A DNA stretch of 64,000 bases from contig NZ_CP022529.1 of the NCBI RefSeq assembly GCF_002237595.1, forward strand, positions 62,001 through 126,000, written 5' to 3'. The translations under genes and the position numbers were made by a program. The notes beneath the pieces were generated by a model that worked only from the letters and a program-made list of their open reading frames with translations, was not told where the DNA came from and made no database searches. Origin of the DNA: Labrenzia sp. VG12. Its GTDB lineage: Bacteria > Pseudomonadota > Alphaproteobacteria > Rhizobiales > Stappiaceae. Below are positions 25,691 through 34,497 of this stretch, in pieces. Position 1 is the stretch's first letter; each line of letters starts with the position of its first letter.

Positions 25691-26440
25691 ATGAGAGATG
25701 CCATGAAGCGTAGTCAACCGCAGACCGAGACAGTTGCCGAGTTCGCGAGCCCCGGGCCCAGCCGCCGTGGTTTCCTGACCGGCGGGCTTGCTCTTGGAGC
25801 TCTGACCCTGGCTGGTTGCCAGACGGCCGACCTGGTGGGCCTGCCGGATCAGCCGGCATTGCCGGATGAAGAATTCGATTATGCGGCCGCTTATGCTGCG
25901 TTGCCGGATGGCGATTTCACCTGGCCGGCTATCAATTACAAGAAATTCGATCAGAAGTACTGGCGTCAGGTCGTGGAATACAAGACCCGCGAACGTCCCG
26001 GTACCGTTATCGTCGACCCCTACAACAACTTCCTCTATTGGACGCTTGGTAGCGGCAAGGCACTGCGGTATGGCATTGGTGTCGGTCGTGCCGGCTTTGC
26101 CTGGTCCGGTGAGGCTCTGATCCGAGTCAAGCGTCCGCATCCGATCTGGCGTCCTCCACGGGAGATGATCGCGCGCAAGCCCTCTCTTGAACGCTATTGG
26201 GAAAAAGGTTTCCCCCCCGGGCTGCGCAACCCGCTCGGCGCGCGCGCCATGGATCTGTGGCAGGGAGCGACAGACACGCTCTACCGCATTCACGGGACCA
26301 ACCAGCCGAATTCCATCGGCAAGAGCGTCTCCTCCGGCTGTATTCGCATGTGGCAGCAGGATGTGATCGATCTCTTCAACCGGGTTCCGCTCAGAACCAA
26401 GGTCGTGGTCCTTCAGAAGGATCCGAACGCGGAAGCCTGA
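25691..26440 (+). CDS. L,D-transpeptidase lipoprotein (YkuD domain)
   Basis: A 249-residue exported enzyme that cross-links peptidoglycan 3-3 or attaches proteins to it. The N terminus combines a twin-arginine motif (PSRRGFLTGG, Arg25-Arg26) with a lipobox (TLAGC, Cys43), so it is probably Tat-exported and lipidated. The YkuD domain (about 95-245) has VIVDPYNNFLYW at its start and the catalytic block HGTNQPNSIGKSVSSGCIRM, with the His and nucleophilic Cys. The start is 25691, or 25703 (MKRSQ), which gives a more compact signal. A terminator follows. It is divergent from the dipeptidase. Confidence 0.9.
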   Translation: MRDAMKRSQPQTETVAEFASPGPSRRGFLTGGLALGALTLAGCQTADLVGLPDQPALPDEEFDYAAAYAALPDGDFTWPAINYKKFDQKYWRQVVEYKTRERPGTVIVDPYNNFLYWTLGSGKALRYGIGVGRAGFAWSGEALIRVKRPHPIWRPPREMIARKPSLERYWEKGFPPGLRNPLGARAMDLWQGATDTLYRIHGTNQPNSIGKSVSSGCIRMWQQDVIDLFNRVPLRTKVVVLQKDPNAEA

Positions 26441-26462
26441 GCATCAAGCTGATAAATGGAAT

Positions 26463-26497
26463 GGGCAGCTCTCCATCGGTGGGCTGCCCTTTTTTTT
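26463..26497 (+). terminator. Terminator of the L,D-transpeptidase gene
   Basis: Stem GGGCAGC/GCTGCCC (26463-26469 with 26483-26489) is followed by eight T, 22 bases after the stop codon. Confidence 0.88.
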
Positions 26498-26508
26498 GAA
26501 GCTGCCGA

Positions 26509-27162
26509 TCAGAACGCGTGCGCCAGCGCAACGTCGTGGAAGACGGCCGTGAAGTGGCAGACAGCTGCCGCCAGCACAAAGGCGTGCCAGATGGCGTTCT
26601 GGAAGGGAAGGCGTTTCCAGGCATAGAACACCGTGCCGACCGTATAGAGAAGACCGCCGGCCAGGATCATGTAGAAACCGAAGGTGGACGCATTTTCGAT
26701 CAGCGGATTGGCTGCGAACACGACGATCCAGCCGAGACCGAGATAGATCGGGACGGTCAGTTTTTCCAGGCCCTGCAGATGCAGCAGCTTGACGATGGCC
26801 CCGGTCAGAGCGCCGGTCCAGACGACCGCAAGCAGGATGCCTCCTGTCCAGCCACCGATGATCATGGCGGCCAGCGGTGTGTAGGTGCCTGCGATCAACA
26901 GGAAGATTGCCGCATGGTCGAGACGGCGCAAGATCCCGGTTTTGTGGTCGCGGGCAAACATGTTGTACAGCGCGGAGCAGATCAGCATGGCCATCAGACA
27001 GGCCGCATATATCATCACGGTGACCTGGCGGGCGGCGTCGTCCGTGTCCCACAGGGTTACCGCCAGAACGATGGTTGCCGTCAGGCCCAGGCAAATGCCG
27101 ATGACGTGAATGGCGCCATCAGCAACAAATTCGGCGAAAGTCAGCGGCCTGTTGGTCGACAT
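26509..27162 (-). CDS. Hemolysin III family membrane protein (TrhA/PAQR)
   Basis: A 217-residue inner-membrane protein with seven hydrophobic segments. It carries the PAQR/hemolysin III pattern: an early HVIGICLGL, then CSALYNMF, RRLDHAAIFLLIAGTYTP and, near the C terminus, HAFVLAAAVCHFTAVF. The His and Asp residues in these motifs are the conserved, probably metal-binding, set. TrhA in E. coli affects membrane energetics; haemolytic activity of bacterial homologues is rarely shown. It stands alone, convergent with the transpeptidase gene. Confidence 0.9.
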   Translation of the reverse strand: MSTNRPLTFAEFVADGAIHVIGICLGLTATIVLAVTLWDTDDAARQVTVMIYAACLMAMLICSALYNMFARDHKTGILRRLDHAAIFLLIAGTYTPLAAMIIGGWTGGILLAVVWTGALTGAIVKLLHLQGLEKLTVPIYLGLGWIVVFAANPLIENASTFGFYMILAGGLLYTVGTVFYAWKRLPFQNAIWHAFVLAAAVCHFTAVFHDVALAHAF

Positions 27163-27385
27163 GGGGGATCCTTGCGTGTCTGCTGCGCCGGTCGAAGCCT
27201 GAGGGGCAAAGTTTCAACCGGGCGCGTTCGTATTTGGGCAAAGCAATACACGGCCATGTATCAGCATGAAGGCAAAGGTTTAGGAAAACGTAATGGTGCC
27301 TGGTTGCCGTTGCGGCACTTGCTCAAGGTCCGGAGACTTGCTTTAAATTTAACCATCTCGTGCCTGCCAGTCCGGATTTTCAATC

Positions 27386-28897
27386 ATGAGCAATCATCTT
27401 TTTGACGCCCTGACCGCCTTCATTCCCGACAGGGACAAGACCTTTCTGGAACTGGCGAGCGGCGCAACGCTGAGTTACCGCGACATGTTTGCCCGTTCGG
27501 CGCAATATGCCGGGGCCCTGCACAAGCTTGGCGTGAAAGCCGGCGACCGGGTGGCGGTGCAGGTGGACAAGACCCCGGAAGCGTTGATGGTCTATCTGGG
27601 CACGATCCGCGCCGGTGGTGTTTTCCTGCCCTTGAACACGGCCTATACGCCGAATGAGATTGCCTATTTTGTCGGCGATGCAGAGCCGGCCGTCTTTGTT
27701 TGCGATCCGGCAAGGGCTGATGCGTTGGCCGGAACGGCACAAAAGGCAGGTGCCAGGCTGCAGACCCTGGATGCCGATGGAGAGGGAAGTCTCCGGCAAC
27801 TGGCAGATGAAATGCCGACCGACTTCGACAACAGGCCCCGGCAAGACGACGATCTTGCAGCCATCCTCTACACCTCGGGCACGACAGGGCGATCGAAAGG
27901 GGCGATGCTCAGCCACGACAATCTGGCGTCCAACTCCGCAACGATGGTCAAGGTCTGGCGCTTCACCGAGGATGACGTTCTTCTGCACGCCCTGCCGATC
28001 TTTCACACGCATGGTTTGTTTGTTGCAACCAACTGCCTGATGATGGCCGGCGGTTCCATGCAATTCCTGCCGAAATTCGATCTGGATCAGGTCCTGGCAA
28101 TGCTGCCGAAGGCAACGGCCATGATGGGCGTGCCGACCTTCTACTCGCGCTTGCTCGGTTCGGACCGGTTCACGAAAGATCTTGTCGGCCACATGCGGGT
28201 GTTCATTTCAGGATCAGCACCCCTTTCGGCTGAAGTTCACAAGGAGTTTTCGGCCCGCACCGGACATGCCATCCTGGAGCGCTACGGCATGACCGAAACC
28301 AACATGAACACGTCCAACCCCTATGATGGCGAGCGGCGCCCGGGCACCGTCGGCTTCCCTTTGCCCGGTGTCGGACTGCGCATCGTTGACCAGAAAACCG
28401 GCCGGGAATTGCCGGCCGGTGATGTCGGCATCATCGAGGTCAAGGGGCCAAACGTCTTTCAGGGCTATTGGCGCATGCCGGAGAAAACTGCACAGGAATT
28501 CCGGGCCGACGGTTATTTTATCACCGGCGATATGGGACGGCTCGACGAGGACGGCTATGTGTCCATTGTCGGTCGGTCGAAGGATCTGATCATTTCAGGC
28601 GGTTTCAATGTCTATCCGGCCGAGGTAGAGGCCTTGCTGGATGAACTGCCGGGCGTTGCCGAAAGCGCCGTGATCGGTGTGCCGCATCCCGATTTCGGTG
28701 AGGCGGTGGTTGCCGTCTTGGCGCCCAGGAACGGGGCAAGCCTCGACCAGGACGCCATTCTGACCGCATTGGGTGGAACGCTCGCCAGGTTCAAGCAGCC
28801 GAAAAAGGTCCACGTCCTGGAAGCACTTCCACGCAATGCCATGGGCAAGATCCAGAAAAATGCGCTCCGGGACCAGTATGAAAGCGATTTTGCCTGA
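27386..28897 (+). CDS. matB: Malonyl-CoA synthetase (MatB type)
   Basis: A 503-residue member of the ANL adenylate-forming superfamily that makes malonyl-CoA from malonate, CoA and ATP. Motifs: P-loop AILYTSGTTGRSKGAML (about 168-184), LERYGMTETNMN (about 298-309), DGYFITGDMGRLDEDGY, hinge GRSKDLIISGGFNVYPAEVE and the terminal Lys in PRNAMGKIQKN. The RYGMTET(N/L)MNTSNPYDGERRPGTVGFPLP block is characteristic of malonyl-CoA synthetases, although methylmalonate is often also used. No decarboxylase gene (matA) is adjacent, so the product may feed fatty acid or polyketide synthesis. Confidence 0.88.
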   Translation: MSNHLFDALTAFIPDRDKTFLELASGATLSYRDMFARSAQYAGALHKLGVKAGDRVAVQVDKTPEALMVYLGTIRAGGVFLPLNTAYTPNEIAYFVGDAEPAVFVCDPARADALAGTAQKAGARLQTLDADGEGSLRQLADEMPTDFDNRPRQDDDLAAILYTSGTTGRSKGAMLSHDNLASNSATMVKVWRFTEDDVLLHALPIFHTHGLFVATNCLMMAGGSMQFLPKFDLDQVLAMLPKATAMMGVPTFYSRLLGSDRFTKDLVGHMRVFISGSAPLSAEVHKEFSARTGHAILERYGMTETNMNTSNPYDGERRPGTVGFPLPGVGLRIVDQKTGRELPAGDVGIIEVKGPNVFQGYWRMPEKTAQEFRADGYFITGDMGRLDEDGYVSIVGRSKDLIISGGFNVYPAEVEALLDELPGVAESAVIGVPHPDFGEAVVAVLAPRNGASLDQDAILTALGGTLARFKQPKKVHVLEALPRNAMGKIQKNALRDQYESDFA

Positions 28898-28942
28898 CTG
28901 AAGTCCGGAAAGGCGCGTCATGGAGACTGCCCAGAACTGGTC

Positions 28943-30298
28943 TCAAGCTGGCGCATCCTTGTCAAAGGCGGTGGCGCCATAGGCGCAGCAGGCGAGGATC
29001 ATCGCGCCCATCACCCAGAAGATGAGGCTGAAACCTTCGCCCATGGCCAGAAGCACGCTGCCCATGGTGACGCCCAGGGTTCCGCCGACCAGCCTTGCGG
29101 TGATGACCAGTCCGCTGACTTCGCCCTGTTTGTCCTTGGGAACCGCGTTTGCGGTAATGCGGCCCGTCGGGATCATCGCAAGGGGCAGGGCAACGCCCCA
29201 GATCAGGAGCGCCGGGGCAAGAGCCCAATAGTTTTCAAGAAGCATCAGGCCGCCGATCGCGATATTGGCGATCCCCAGCACGGCAAGGGAGATGAGAACC
29301 GGATTGCGGGAACCGTGCTTGTCGGCGAATTTGCCCGCAGGCGAAGCCACAAAGGGAAACGGAAAAACGGCAATCACCGTTGCGATACCGGCCCAAAGCG
29401 CCGTGTATTTCATATCCAGCTGCAGAAAATGCGGAACGAAGATCGCAACCGTGATCTTGCTCATCTGGGTCAGCAGAATGACCAGGGCGCTGGCGTGAAA
29501 GGGCTTCAGCCGAAACAGCCGGACATCGATCAGCGGTTTCGCCTGGCGGGCTTCATAAGAGATGAATACGGCCACGCCGATCACACCGGCGACAAGGCTC
29601 CCGATGATCGCCGCTTTCGTCCAGCCGAAATCGGGGCCTTCCATCAGGCCGAAAATCAGACCGGTGAGCCCGATAAGCAGCAAGACAAGTCCGATACGGT
29701 CGATGACAGGCCTCGGCCGGGGCACCTCCGGGTTGCGCCAGAGAATACAGGCAAGTGCGCTGCCGGCAATGACGATCGGAATGTTGATCCAGAACACCCA
29801 TCGCCAGGACAGGAAGTCGGTGAGGATGCCGCCGAGCAGCGGTCCGGCCGCCAGGAAAATCGTGGCCATGCCGGCTAGAATGCCGATGGCCCGTCCACGT
29901 TCGTTCTCGTCAAAGGTCAGGGTTGCGGCCGCCAGCGTCATCGGGAACATGATGGCGGCGCACAGGCCCTGGATGACCCGCATGGTGATCAGCATGGCAA
30001 CACCGTCCGCGAATCCGGCCAGCAGACTGGCGAGAGCGAAAATCACGCAGCTGACGATCAGGGCCGGACGCAAGCCAAAAAGATCGATTGCCTTGCCGCC
30101 AATAGCGGCGAAACAGGTGAAGGCGAGCATGTAGGAATTGATGATCCAGTGGGCGGTGGTCGGTGATATTCCGAGTTCTGATCGAATGGCTGGGAGAGAC
30201 ACGCCGAGAATCGTTTCGTCCAGCATGACCAGGCCGCCAAGACCGCCCATGGCCAGAACAAGTCCACGCTTGCGATCCTTGTCAGACAGTCCCGCCAT
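28943..30298 (-). CDS. MFS drug/solute exporter (DHA2-like)
   Basis: A 451-residue major facilitator with about 13-14 hydrophobic segments. The motif LDETILGVSLPAIRSELG in the first span (motif D1 of the DHA families) and WIINSYMLAFTCFAAIGGKAIDLFG (motif A region) are proton-antiporter exporter signatures. RVIQGLCAAIMFPMTLA and GPLLGGILTDFLSWRWVFWINIP (motif C) confirm the EmrB/QacA-type. The substrate is unknown. The LysR gene lies 98 bases upstream on the same strand and could regulate it. Confidence 0.87.
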   Translation of the reverse strand: MAGLSDKDRKRGLVLAMGGLGGLVMLDETILGVSLPAIRSELGISPTTAHWIINSYMLAFTCFAAIGGKAIDLFGLRPALIVSCVIFALASLLAGFADGVAMLITMRVIQGLCAAIMFPMTLAAATLTFDENERGRAIGILAGMATIFLAAGPLLGGILTDFLSWRWVFWINIPIVIAGSALACILWRNPEVPRPRPVIDRIGLVLLLIGLTGLIFGLMEGPDFGWTKAAIIGSLVAGVIGVAVFISYEARQAKPLIDVRLFRLKPFHASALVILLTQMSKITVAIFVPHFLQLDMKYTALWAGIATVIAVFPFPFVASPAGKFADKHGSRNPVLISLAVLGIANIAIGGLMLLENYWALAPALLIWGVALPLAMIPTGRITANAVPKDKQGEVSGLVITARLVGGTLGVTMGSVLLAMGEGFSLIFWVMGAMILACCAYGATAFDKDAPA

Positions 30299-30396
30299 GT
30301 GTCTCCCCCAACGAACTCAGATCCCTGCCGGCAGCTTAGGCCAGATTGAAGGTGGACCATAGATGATTTCTGAGTAGCGGAAGGGGCACCGTTTGC

Positions 30397-31359
30397 TCAA
30401 CTTTGCTGAGATCCGGCGCCAAAGGCCAGCGTCGACAGGGCGCGGTCCGTTTCGCGGCTCCAGTTGGCCAGGGCGCTGGCAAGACGCGCGGCCGGGCTGT
30501 CATCCGGGTCGGACGCCCGGCGCACGCACCACCAGTCCATGGAAACACCATCCACGTCGATCGGCCGGCAGACGAGGGTGCCGTCCGCCAGTTCCGGTTC
30601 GATCGCCCACTTGCTGAAGATGGCGACGCCGAAGCTGGCGCGGACAAGATCAATCACCGCTTCCGGTGTCGGCATCGGCGTGAGTTTGCGGAACGGTTTG
30701 GTTGGTGTGCCCAGGAGCGTTGTCCAGTCGAAACCGGGTTCGGCGGTCAGCGGGTAAACGAAAAAACGTTCATCGCCCATGTTGATGCTGTTGACGACCG
30801 GTTCCGCCGCCAGCGGATGTGTCTTTGACAGCACCGCAACAATCGGGTCCGTGCCGAGCTTGACGGAGTGAAACTGCGACAAGGCCGGTTCGCGGCCGAA
30901 CACCAGGGAGACATCCGCCGAGCCGTCGAGAAGGCTGGCCAGCGGACGGGAGGTGGCGCGACCGGACAGGTCGACGGTCAGGCCAGGATCTGCCGTTTCC
31001 AGATAGTCGAGAAAGGCCGGGAACCAGTGGTAGCGGCTGTAGGTGGCCTGACCAAGCCGGACAAGCGTCTTGGCGTCCCTCGCGGAGGCTTCCAGATCCT
31101 GTTCGAGGCGGAACAGGTCCGCGAGAAAGGCATCGCCGAGATGTTTCAGCCGTTCGCCTTCAGCCGTCAGCGAGATACCGCTTTCCGTGCGCTGTGCAAG
31201 CCGGACACCGAGCCTGCGTTCTGCTTCCCGCAGGCGGTGAGACGCGGCGGATTGGGTGACGCCGAGACGCGCGGCGGCAGCCGTCATGCTGCCGGTATCG
31301 GCCAGCGTGGAGAGGAGAGTCAGATGGTTGATCGTAAGGCGCGGGATCATGAGGTGCAT
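30397..31359 (-). CDS. LysR family transcriptional regulator
   Basis: A 320-residue LysR-type regulator. The N-terminal winged HTH (about 7-66, LTLLSTLADTGSMTAAAARLGVTQSAASHRLREAERRLG) precedes a linker and a periplasmic-binding-like effector domain (about 95-300). The HTH with SHRLREAERRLGVRLAQRT resembles the MetR branch. It is divergent from the EamA transporter gene with 70 bases between, the classic arrangement for a LysR regulator and its target. The MFS gene downstream is another possible target. The effector is unknown. Confidence 0.9.
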   Translation of the reverse strand: MHLMIPRLTINHLTLLSTLADTGSMTAAAARLGVTQSAASHRLREAERRLGVRLAQRTESGISLTAEGERLKHLGDAFLADLFRLEQDLEASARDAKTLVRLGQATYSRYHWFPAFLDYLETADPGLTVDLSGRATSRPLASLLDGSADVSLVFGREPALSQFHSVKLGTDPIVAVLSKTHPLAAEPVVNSINMGDERFFVYPLTAEPGFDWTTLLGTPTKPFRKLTPMPTPEAVIDLVRASFGVAIFSKWAIEPELADGTLVCRPIDVDGVSMDWWCVRRASDPDDSPAARLASALANWSRETDRALSTLAFGAGSQQS

Positions 31360-31429
31360 GAAATCATTTCATGAAGAGGATGAAAACTAGGAATTTTGTT
31401 TTCAATTCTTTTCTTTGTACCAACGGGCT

Positions 31430-32347
31430 ATGACCCAGTTTCAGTCGCCCCAGTTTCGTCTCGGCAGTGCAAGCGCAACGCTTGCCATCGCCGGTTCCGC
31501 CATTTGCTTCGGCCTCGTGCCGCTCTTTGTGCGTGAACTCCAGGGGCTCGGGGCGGGACCAGCCACTATCGCACTTTATCGCTATGGTTTTTCCGCTCTG
31601 TTGCTCTTGCCTTTTCTGCCTCTGGAAAAGTCGAAACGCGGGGGAGCGCTGTTGCTGATCGGCGCGGGCGTTGTCTTCAGTCTCAGCCTGATCGGCTACC
31701 TTGAAGCGCTGGTGACGGCACCGGTTGCCGCCGCTGGTGTCGTTTACATGACCTACCCGGTCTTTGCGGCCCTGTTTGCGTTTCTGCTGCTTCGACAGGC
31801 GCTGAGCTGGCGCTCCTTTGCCGCCGCTGGTCTGGTCATTCTTGCTGCAGCCCTGCTGCTCGACCCGTCGTCCCTGTCACCAGAAGTGTTCGAGGCACTG
31901 GTCTGGGCCTTTCCGGCGCCGGTCGCCTTCGGGTTTCTGGTGGTTGTCCTGAGTGGGCTCGCCAGTCAGCTCAATTCGCTTGAGCGGACGGCCTGCGGTT
32001 TGTTCGGATCGGTCATCGGCCTGTTGCCGCTGGCATTGCAAGAGGGGCAAGGGTCACTTCTGCCGGCCACCGGCACGGAGTGGAGCCTGGTTCTGGCCAT
32101 GGGACTGCTGACGGCCCTTGTTCCCCAGCTGGTTTTCACCGTCGCTTGCCAAAAGGTCGGTCCTGTCCGCTCGGCAGCGGCTGGCAGCTTCGAATTACCA
32201 ACCATGTTCGTCATTGGCTGGTGGGTGTTCGGAGAAGAGCTTGGTGCGCGAGAAATGTTCTCGGCCCTGCTGGTACTCGGTGCCATCCTGATCGCGCCCG
32301 CCATCAGCGGCGGAAGACGAAAAATGGTGGCCGCTGAACTATCTTGA
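31430..32347 (+). CDS. EamA/DMT family transporter
   Basis: A 305-residue drug/metabolite transporter with ten hydrophobic segments arranged as two EamA repeats (about 12-140 and 155-295). The first repeat starts LAIAGSAICFGLVPLFVREL; the last spans end WVFGEELGAREMFSALLVLGAILI, a typical EamA signature. Such proteins export amino acids or other metabolites. The ATG at 31430 has a poor ribosome binding site, and an in-frame alternative start lies 15 bases upstream. It is divergent from and probably controlled by the LysR gene. Confidence 0.88.
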   Translation: MTQFQSPQFRLGSASATLAIAGSAICFGLVPLFVRELQGLGAGPATIALYRYGFSALLLLPFLPLEKSKRGGALLLIGAGVVFSLSLIGYLEALVTAPVAAAGVVYMTYPVFAALFAFLLLRQALSWRSFAAAGLVILAAALLLDPSSLSPEVFEALVWAFPAPVAFGFLVVVLSGLASQLNSLERTACGLFGSVIGLLPLALQEGQGSLLPATGTEWSLVLAMGLLTALVPQLVFTVACQKVGPVRSAAAGSFELPTMFVIGWWVFGEELGAREMFSALLVLGAILIAPAISGGRRKMVAAELS

Positions 32348-32354
32348 AAAAAAG

Positions 32355-32372
32355 TATCTTGATATAAAGATA
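32355..32372. promoter_or_regulatory. TATCTT-GATATA-AAGATA palindrome upstream of the nitroreductase
   Basis: Six-base arms TATCTT and AAGATA flank a near-palindromic GATATA, 62 bases before the nitroreductase start. The symmetry and the 18-bp size fit a MarR-type dimer site. The regulator is not in the window. Confidence 0.55.
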
Positions 32373-32434
32373 AAAACACCTATCTCCGTCTTGCCCGGGC
32401 GGCTAGAAGCCCGGAAGGACTTTGGAGAAACGAC

Positions 32435-33019
32435 ATGACTGCCCGTACCCCTGACCACCCTGTCGATGAGTTGTTTGTCAACCGCTGGTCACCCCGCGCC
32501 TTTGACCGTTCCGAGATGCCGGAAGCCGATCTGAAAACCATCCTGGAGGCGGCCCGCTGGGCACCGTCCGCCTTCAATATTCAGCCCTGGCGCTTTGTCT
32601 ATGCGCGGCGCGGTGACGCGAGCTGGCAGACGCTGGTCGACCTGCTCAATCCTTTCAACAGGGACTGGGGCCAGCACGCCTCAGCGCTTGTCTACCTGTT
32701 TTCGGACACCGAGGTGGACGGCAAGGACGGCAAGCCGGGACGGCCGAACGGGTATCATGCGTTCGATGCCGGTTCAGCCTGGACACATGCCGCCCTGCAG
32801 GCGACCAGACTTGGCTATCACGCCCATGGCGTCGCCGGCATTCTGAAGGAGGAGATCCACGAAAAGCTGGGTGTGCCGGAACGCTACCAGCCGCAAATCG
32901 CCTTCATCATCGGCAAACGAGGCGACGTCAGCGAACTGCCGGAAAGCCTTCAGGCCCGCGAAGTCCCGAGCAGCCGGATGACACTGGACGAAGTTGCCCA
33001 TGCCGGGGCCTGGGCCTGA
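32435..33019 (+). CDS. Nitroreductase family flavoprotein
   Basis: A 194-residue FMN-dependent NAD(P)H oxidoreductase. The FMN phosphate-binding motif VNRWSPRAFD is followed by ARWAPSAFNIQPWRF, the conserved N-terminal nitroreductase block. The C-terminal half has GSAWTHAALQATRLGYHAHGVAG, which lines the dimer interface and flavin pocket. Substrates in the family include nitroaromatics and quinones. A TATCTT palindrome upstream suggests control by a MarR-type repressor. A symmetrical terminator follows. Confidence 0.88.
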   Translation: MTARTPDHPVDELFVNRWSPRAFDRSEMPEADLKTILEAARWAPSAFNIQPWRFVYARRGDASWQTLVDLLNPFNRDWGQHASALVYLFSDTEVDGKDGKPGRPNGYHAFDAGSAWTHAALQATRLGYHAHGVAGILKEEIHEKLGVPERYQPQIAFIIGKRGDVSELPESLQAREVPSSRMTLDEVAHAGAWA

Positions 33020-33041
33020 GGCATCGACCCTGCCGGAAAGC

Positions 33042-33068
33042 GAAAAACGGCGCATGACGCCGTTTTTC
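33042..33068. terminator. Bidirectional-type terminator after the nitroreductase gene
   Basis: GAAAAACGGCG (33042-33052) pairs with CGCCGTTTTTC (33058-33068), loop CATGA, giving a T run within the stem. Confidence 0.85.
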
Positions 33069-33147
33069 CTGCGGCAATCCGCGTGAGGGCGTCCCGCTCG
33101 TGGGTCCGGTATGGTCGTTCCGTTGCCTCAGACCGATGGAGAAGACC

Positions 33148-33681
33148 ATGAGCCAGAGCGACACTCTTCCCGCGGAAAGCCGCCTCAACGCTTATCGTTC
33201 GAAGGGCGATTTTCTCGACTGCTATTCCGTTTCGCTGCGCAGCAGGCCTGACCTGCTGGAGGCCGACATGAGAGTGCTGGCCAACCACATTCTCAACTCC
33301 GATATCAGCTGGATGCGAGGCTTACTGACGGTTCGGGACCGACTGACCGGTCTTGTCGGCATGAAAACCACGGACAAACTTGCGCTGGAACAGAGCGGGT
33401 TGCCGCTGGAAGAGCGGCAGGTCGGTGATCGCGTAGAGTTTTTCAAGATCTATTCGGTATCGGAAAACGAGATCGTCCTCGGGGAAGACGATTGGCACCA
33501 GGACTTCCGCCTGTCTGTGCTGCGCACCACCGGCCGGTCGCCGAGGGTCTTTGCAAGCACCTGCTGCAAGCGCCACAACCTCGCCGGTTACGCCTACCTG
33601 GCCCTGATCCTGCCGTTTCACAAGCTGATTGCACGTTCGGTTCTGGACAAGGCGGTCACAAGCAGGCTGGCGTCCGCGTAA
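33148..33681 (+). CDS. DUF2867 domain protein
   Basis: A 177-residue protein whose central block RVEFFKIYSVSENEIVLGEDDWHQDFRLSV is the DUF2867 signature. N-terminal residues (NAYRSKGDFLDCYSV) and a C-terminal amphipathic helix (AYLALILPFHKLIARSVLDKA) are typical. The family has no established function. It is a steroid-reductase-like or membrane-associated fold by common annotation only. The start at 33148 follows GGAG and begins with MSQSD. It is convergent with the cupin gene. Confidence 0.82.
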   Translation: MSQSDTLPAESRLNAYRSKGDFLDCYSVSLRSRPDLLEADMRVLANHILNSDISWMRGLLTVRDRLTGLVGMKTTDKLALEQSGLPLEERQVGDRVEFFKIYSVSENEIVLGEDDWHQDFRLSVLRTTGRSPRVFASTCCKRHNLAGYAYLALILPFHKLIARSVLDKAVTSRLASA

Positions 33682-33691
33682 GGTCCTGCCC

Positions 33692-34348
33692 CTAGCTTTC
33701 CAGGTGGCCTGTCTTGCGCCAGACGCGGGCACCCTGTGACGTGCTGATCTGTTGCCGGCTCATGGGCGGCAGACGCAGCCAGGTGCCCTGGTCATACCGT
33801 CCGTCCTGATCCTCGAAGCTGCCTTCGACGACGAAATACTCAGCGCCGCCTGGAAAGTCCTGGGCGTCGAAACGGGAGCCGCGTTGCCAGTCGAGCATGA
33901 CGACCTCTTCGTCCGGACGAATATGGAGCGGCAAGATGGTTTCGCCGGGGCGCCCGGCCTGCCAGGCCGCCGGATCGAGCGTGTTCACCCGCACATAAGC
34001 CTCGTCATCCGGCTGCATCTGGCGCAGCTTGACCAGAATGACGGCGCCAGGGTCGCTTGACGGGACGTGGCTGGAGCCCGGCGGGTTGCGCACATACATG
34101 CCTTTCGGAAAATCGCCGCTTTCGTCGGAAAAAACCCCATCCAGCACCAGAAATTCCTCACCCATGTCGTGCGTATGTGCGGAAAAGGCTGACCCGGGCG
34201 CATATCTCACCAGGGAAGTCGCCCGGGCGACTTCTTCTCCATCGCGCTCCAGCATGCGCCGCTCGACACCGGCCATGGGCGAGGGCACCCAATCAAGCGT
34301 CGCACTGTCGACCACTGCGCGTTCAGCAAGGTCTGCGTGGATTTTCAT
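33692..34348 (-). CDS. Double-cupin ChrR-like protein
   Basis: A 218-residue protein with two cupin domains (about 25-110 and 125-210) resembling the C-terminal sensor domain of the anti-sigma factor ChrR. Metal-binding residues in cupin 1 are in FSAHTHDMGEEFLVLDGVF (His, His, Glu) and PPGSSHVPSS (His). The second cupin has GGAEYFVVEGSFEDQDG with a Glu but fewer histidines. The N-terminal zinc-binding anti-sigma domain of ChrR is absent, so it does not by itself act as an anti-sigma factor. The start at 34348 begins the domain directly; a longer frame to 34441 has no support. Confidence 0.83.
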   Translation of the reverse strand: MKIHADLAERAVVDSATLDWVPSPMAGVERRMLERDGEEVARATSLVRYAPGSAFSAHTHDMGEEFLVLDGVFSDESGDFPKGMYVRNPPGSSHVPSSDPGAVILVKLRQMQPDDEAYVRVNTLDPAAWQAGRPGETILPLHIRPDEEVVMLDWQRGSRFDAQDFPGGAEYFVVEGSFEDQDGRYDQGTWLRLPPMSRQQISTSQGARVWRKTGHLES

Positions 34349-34497
34349 GGCCTTTGGTCCCGTTTCTATGTCGCTGACAATAGAGATGGGGCAGGAGAAC
34401 TGGTTTTGAAAGGGAGCGTATTGCCGACCACGACGTGGCACAATTCGAGCGGCTGATCCTGATCTGTTTTCCTGGGGAAACCGACGTGAGAAGCAGC

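Noticed and set aside
33692..34348. Full anti-sigma factor ChrR with a partner sigma factor
   Set aside because: The zinc anti-sigma domain is absent and no ECF sigma gene is adjacent.
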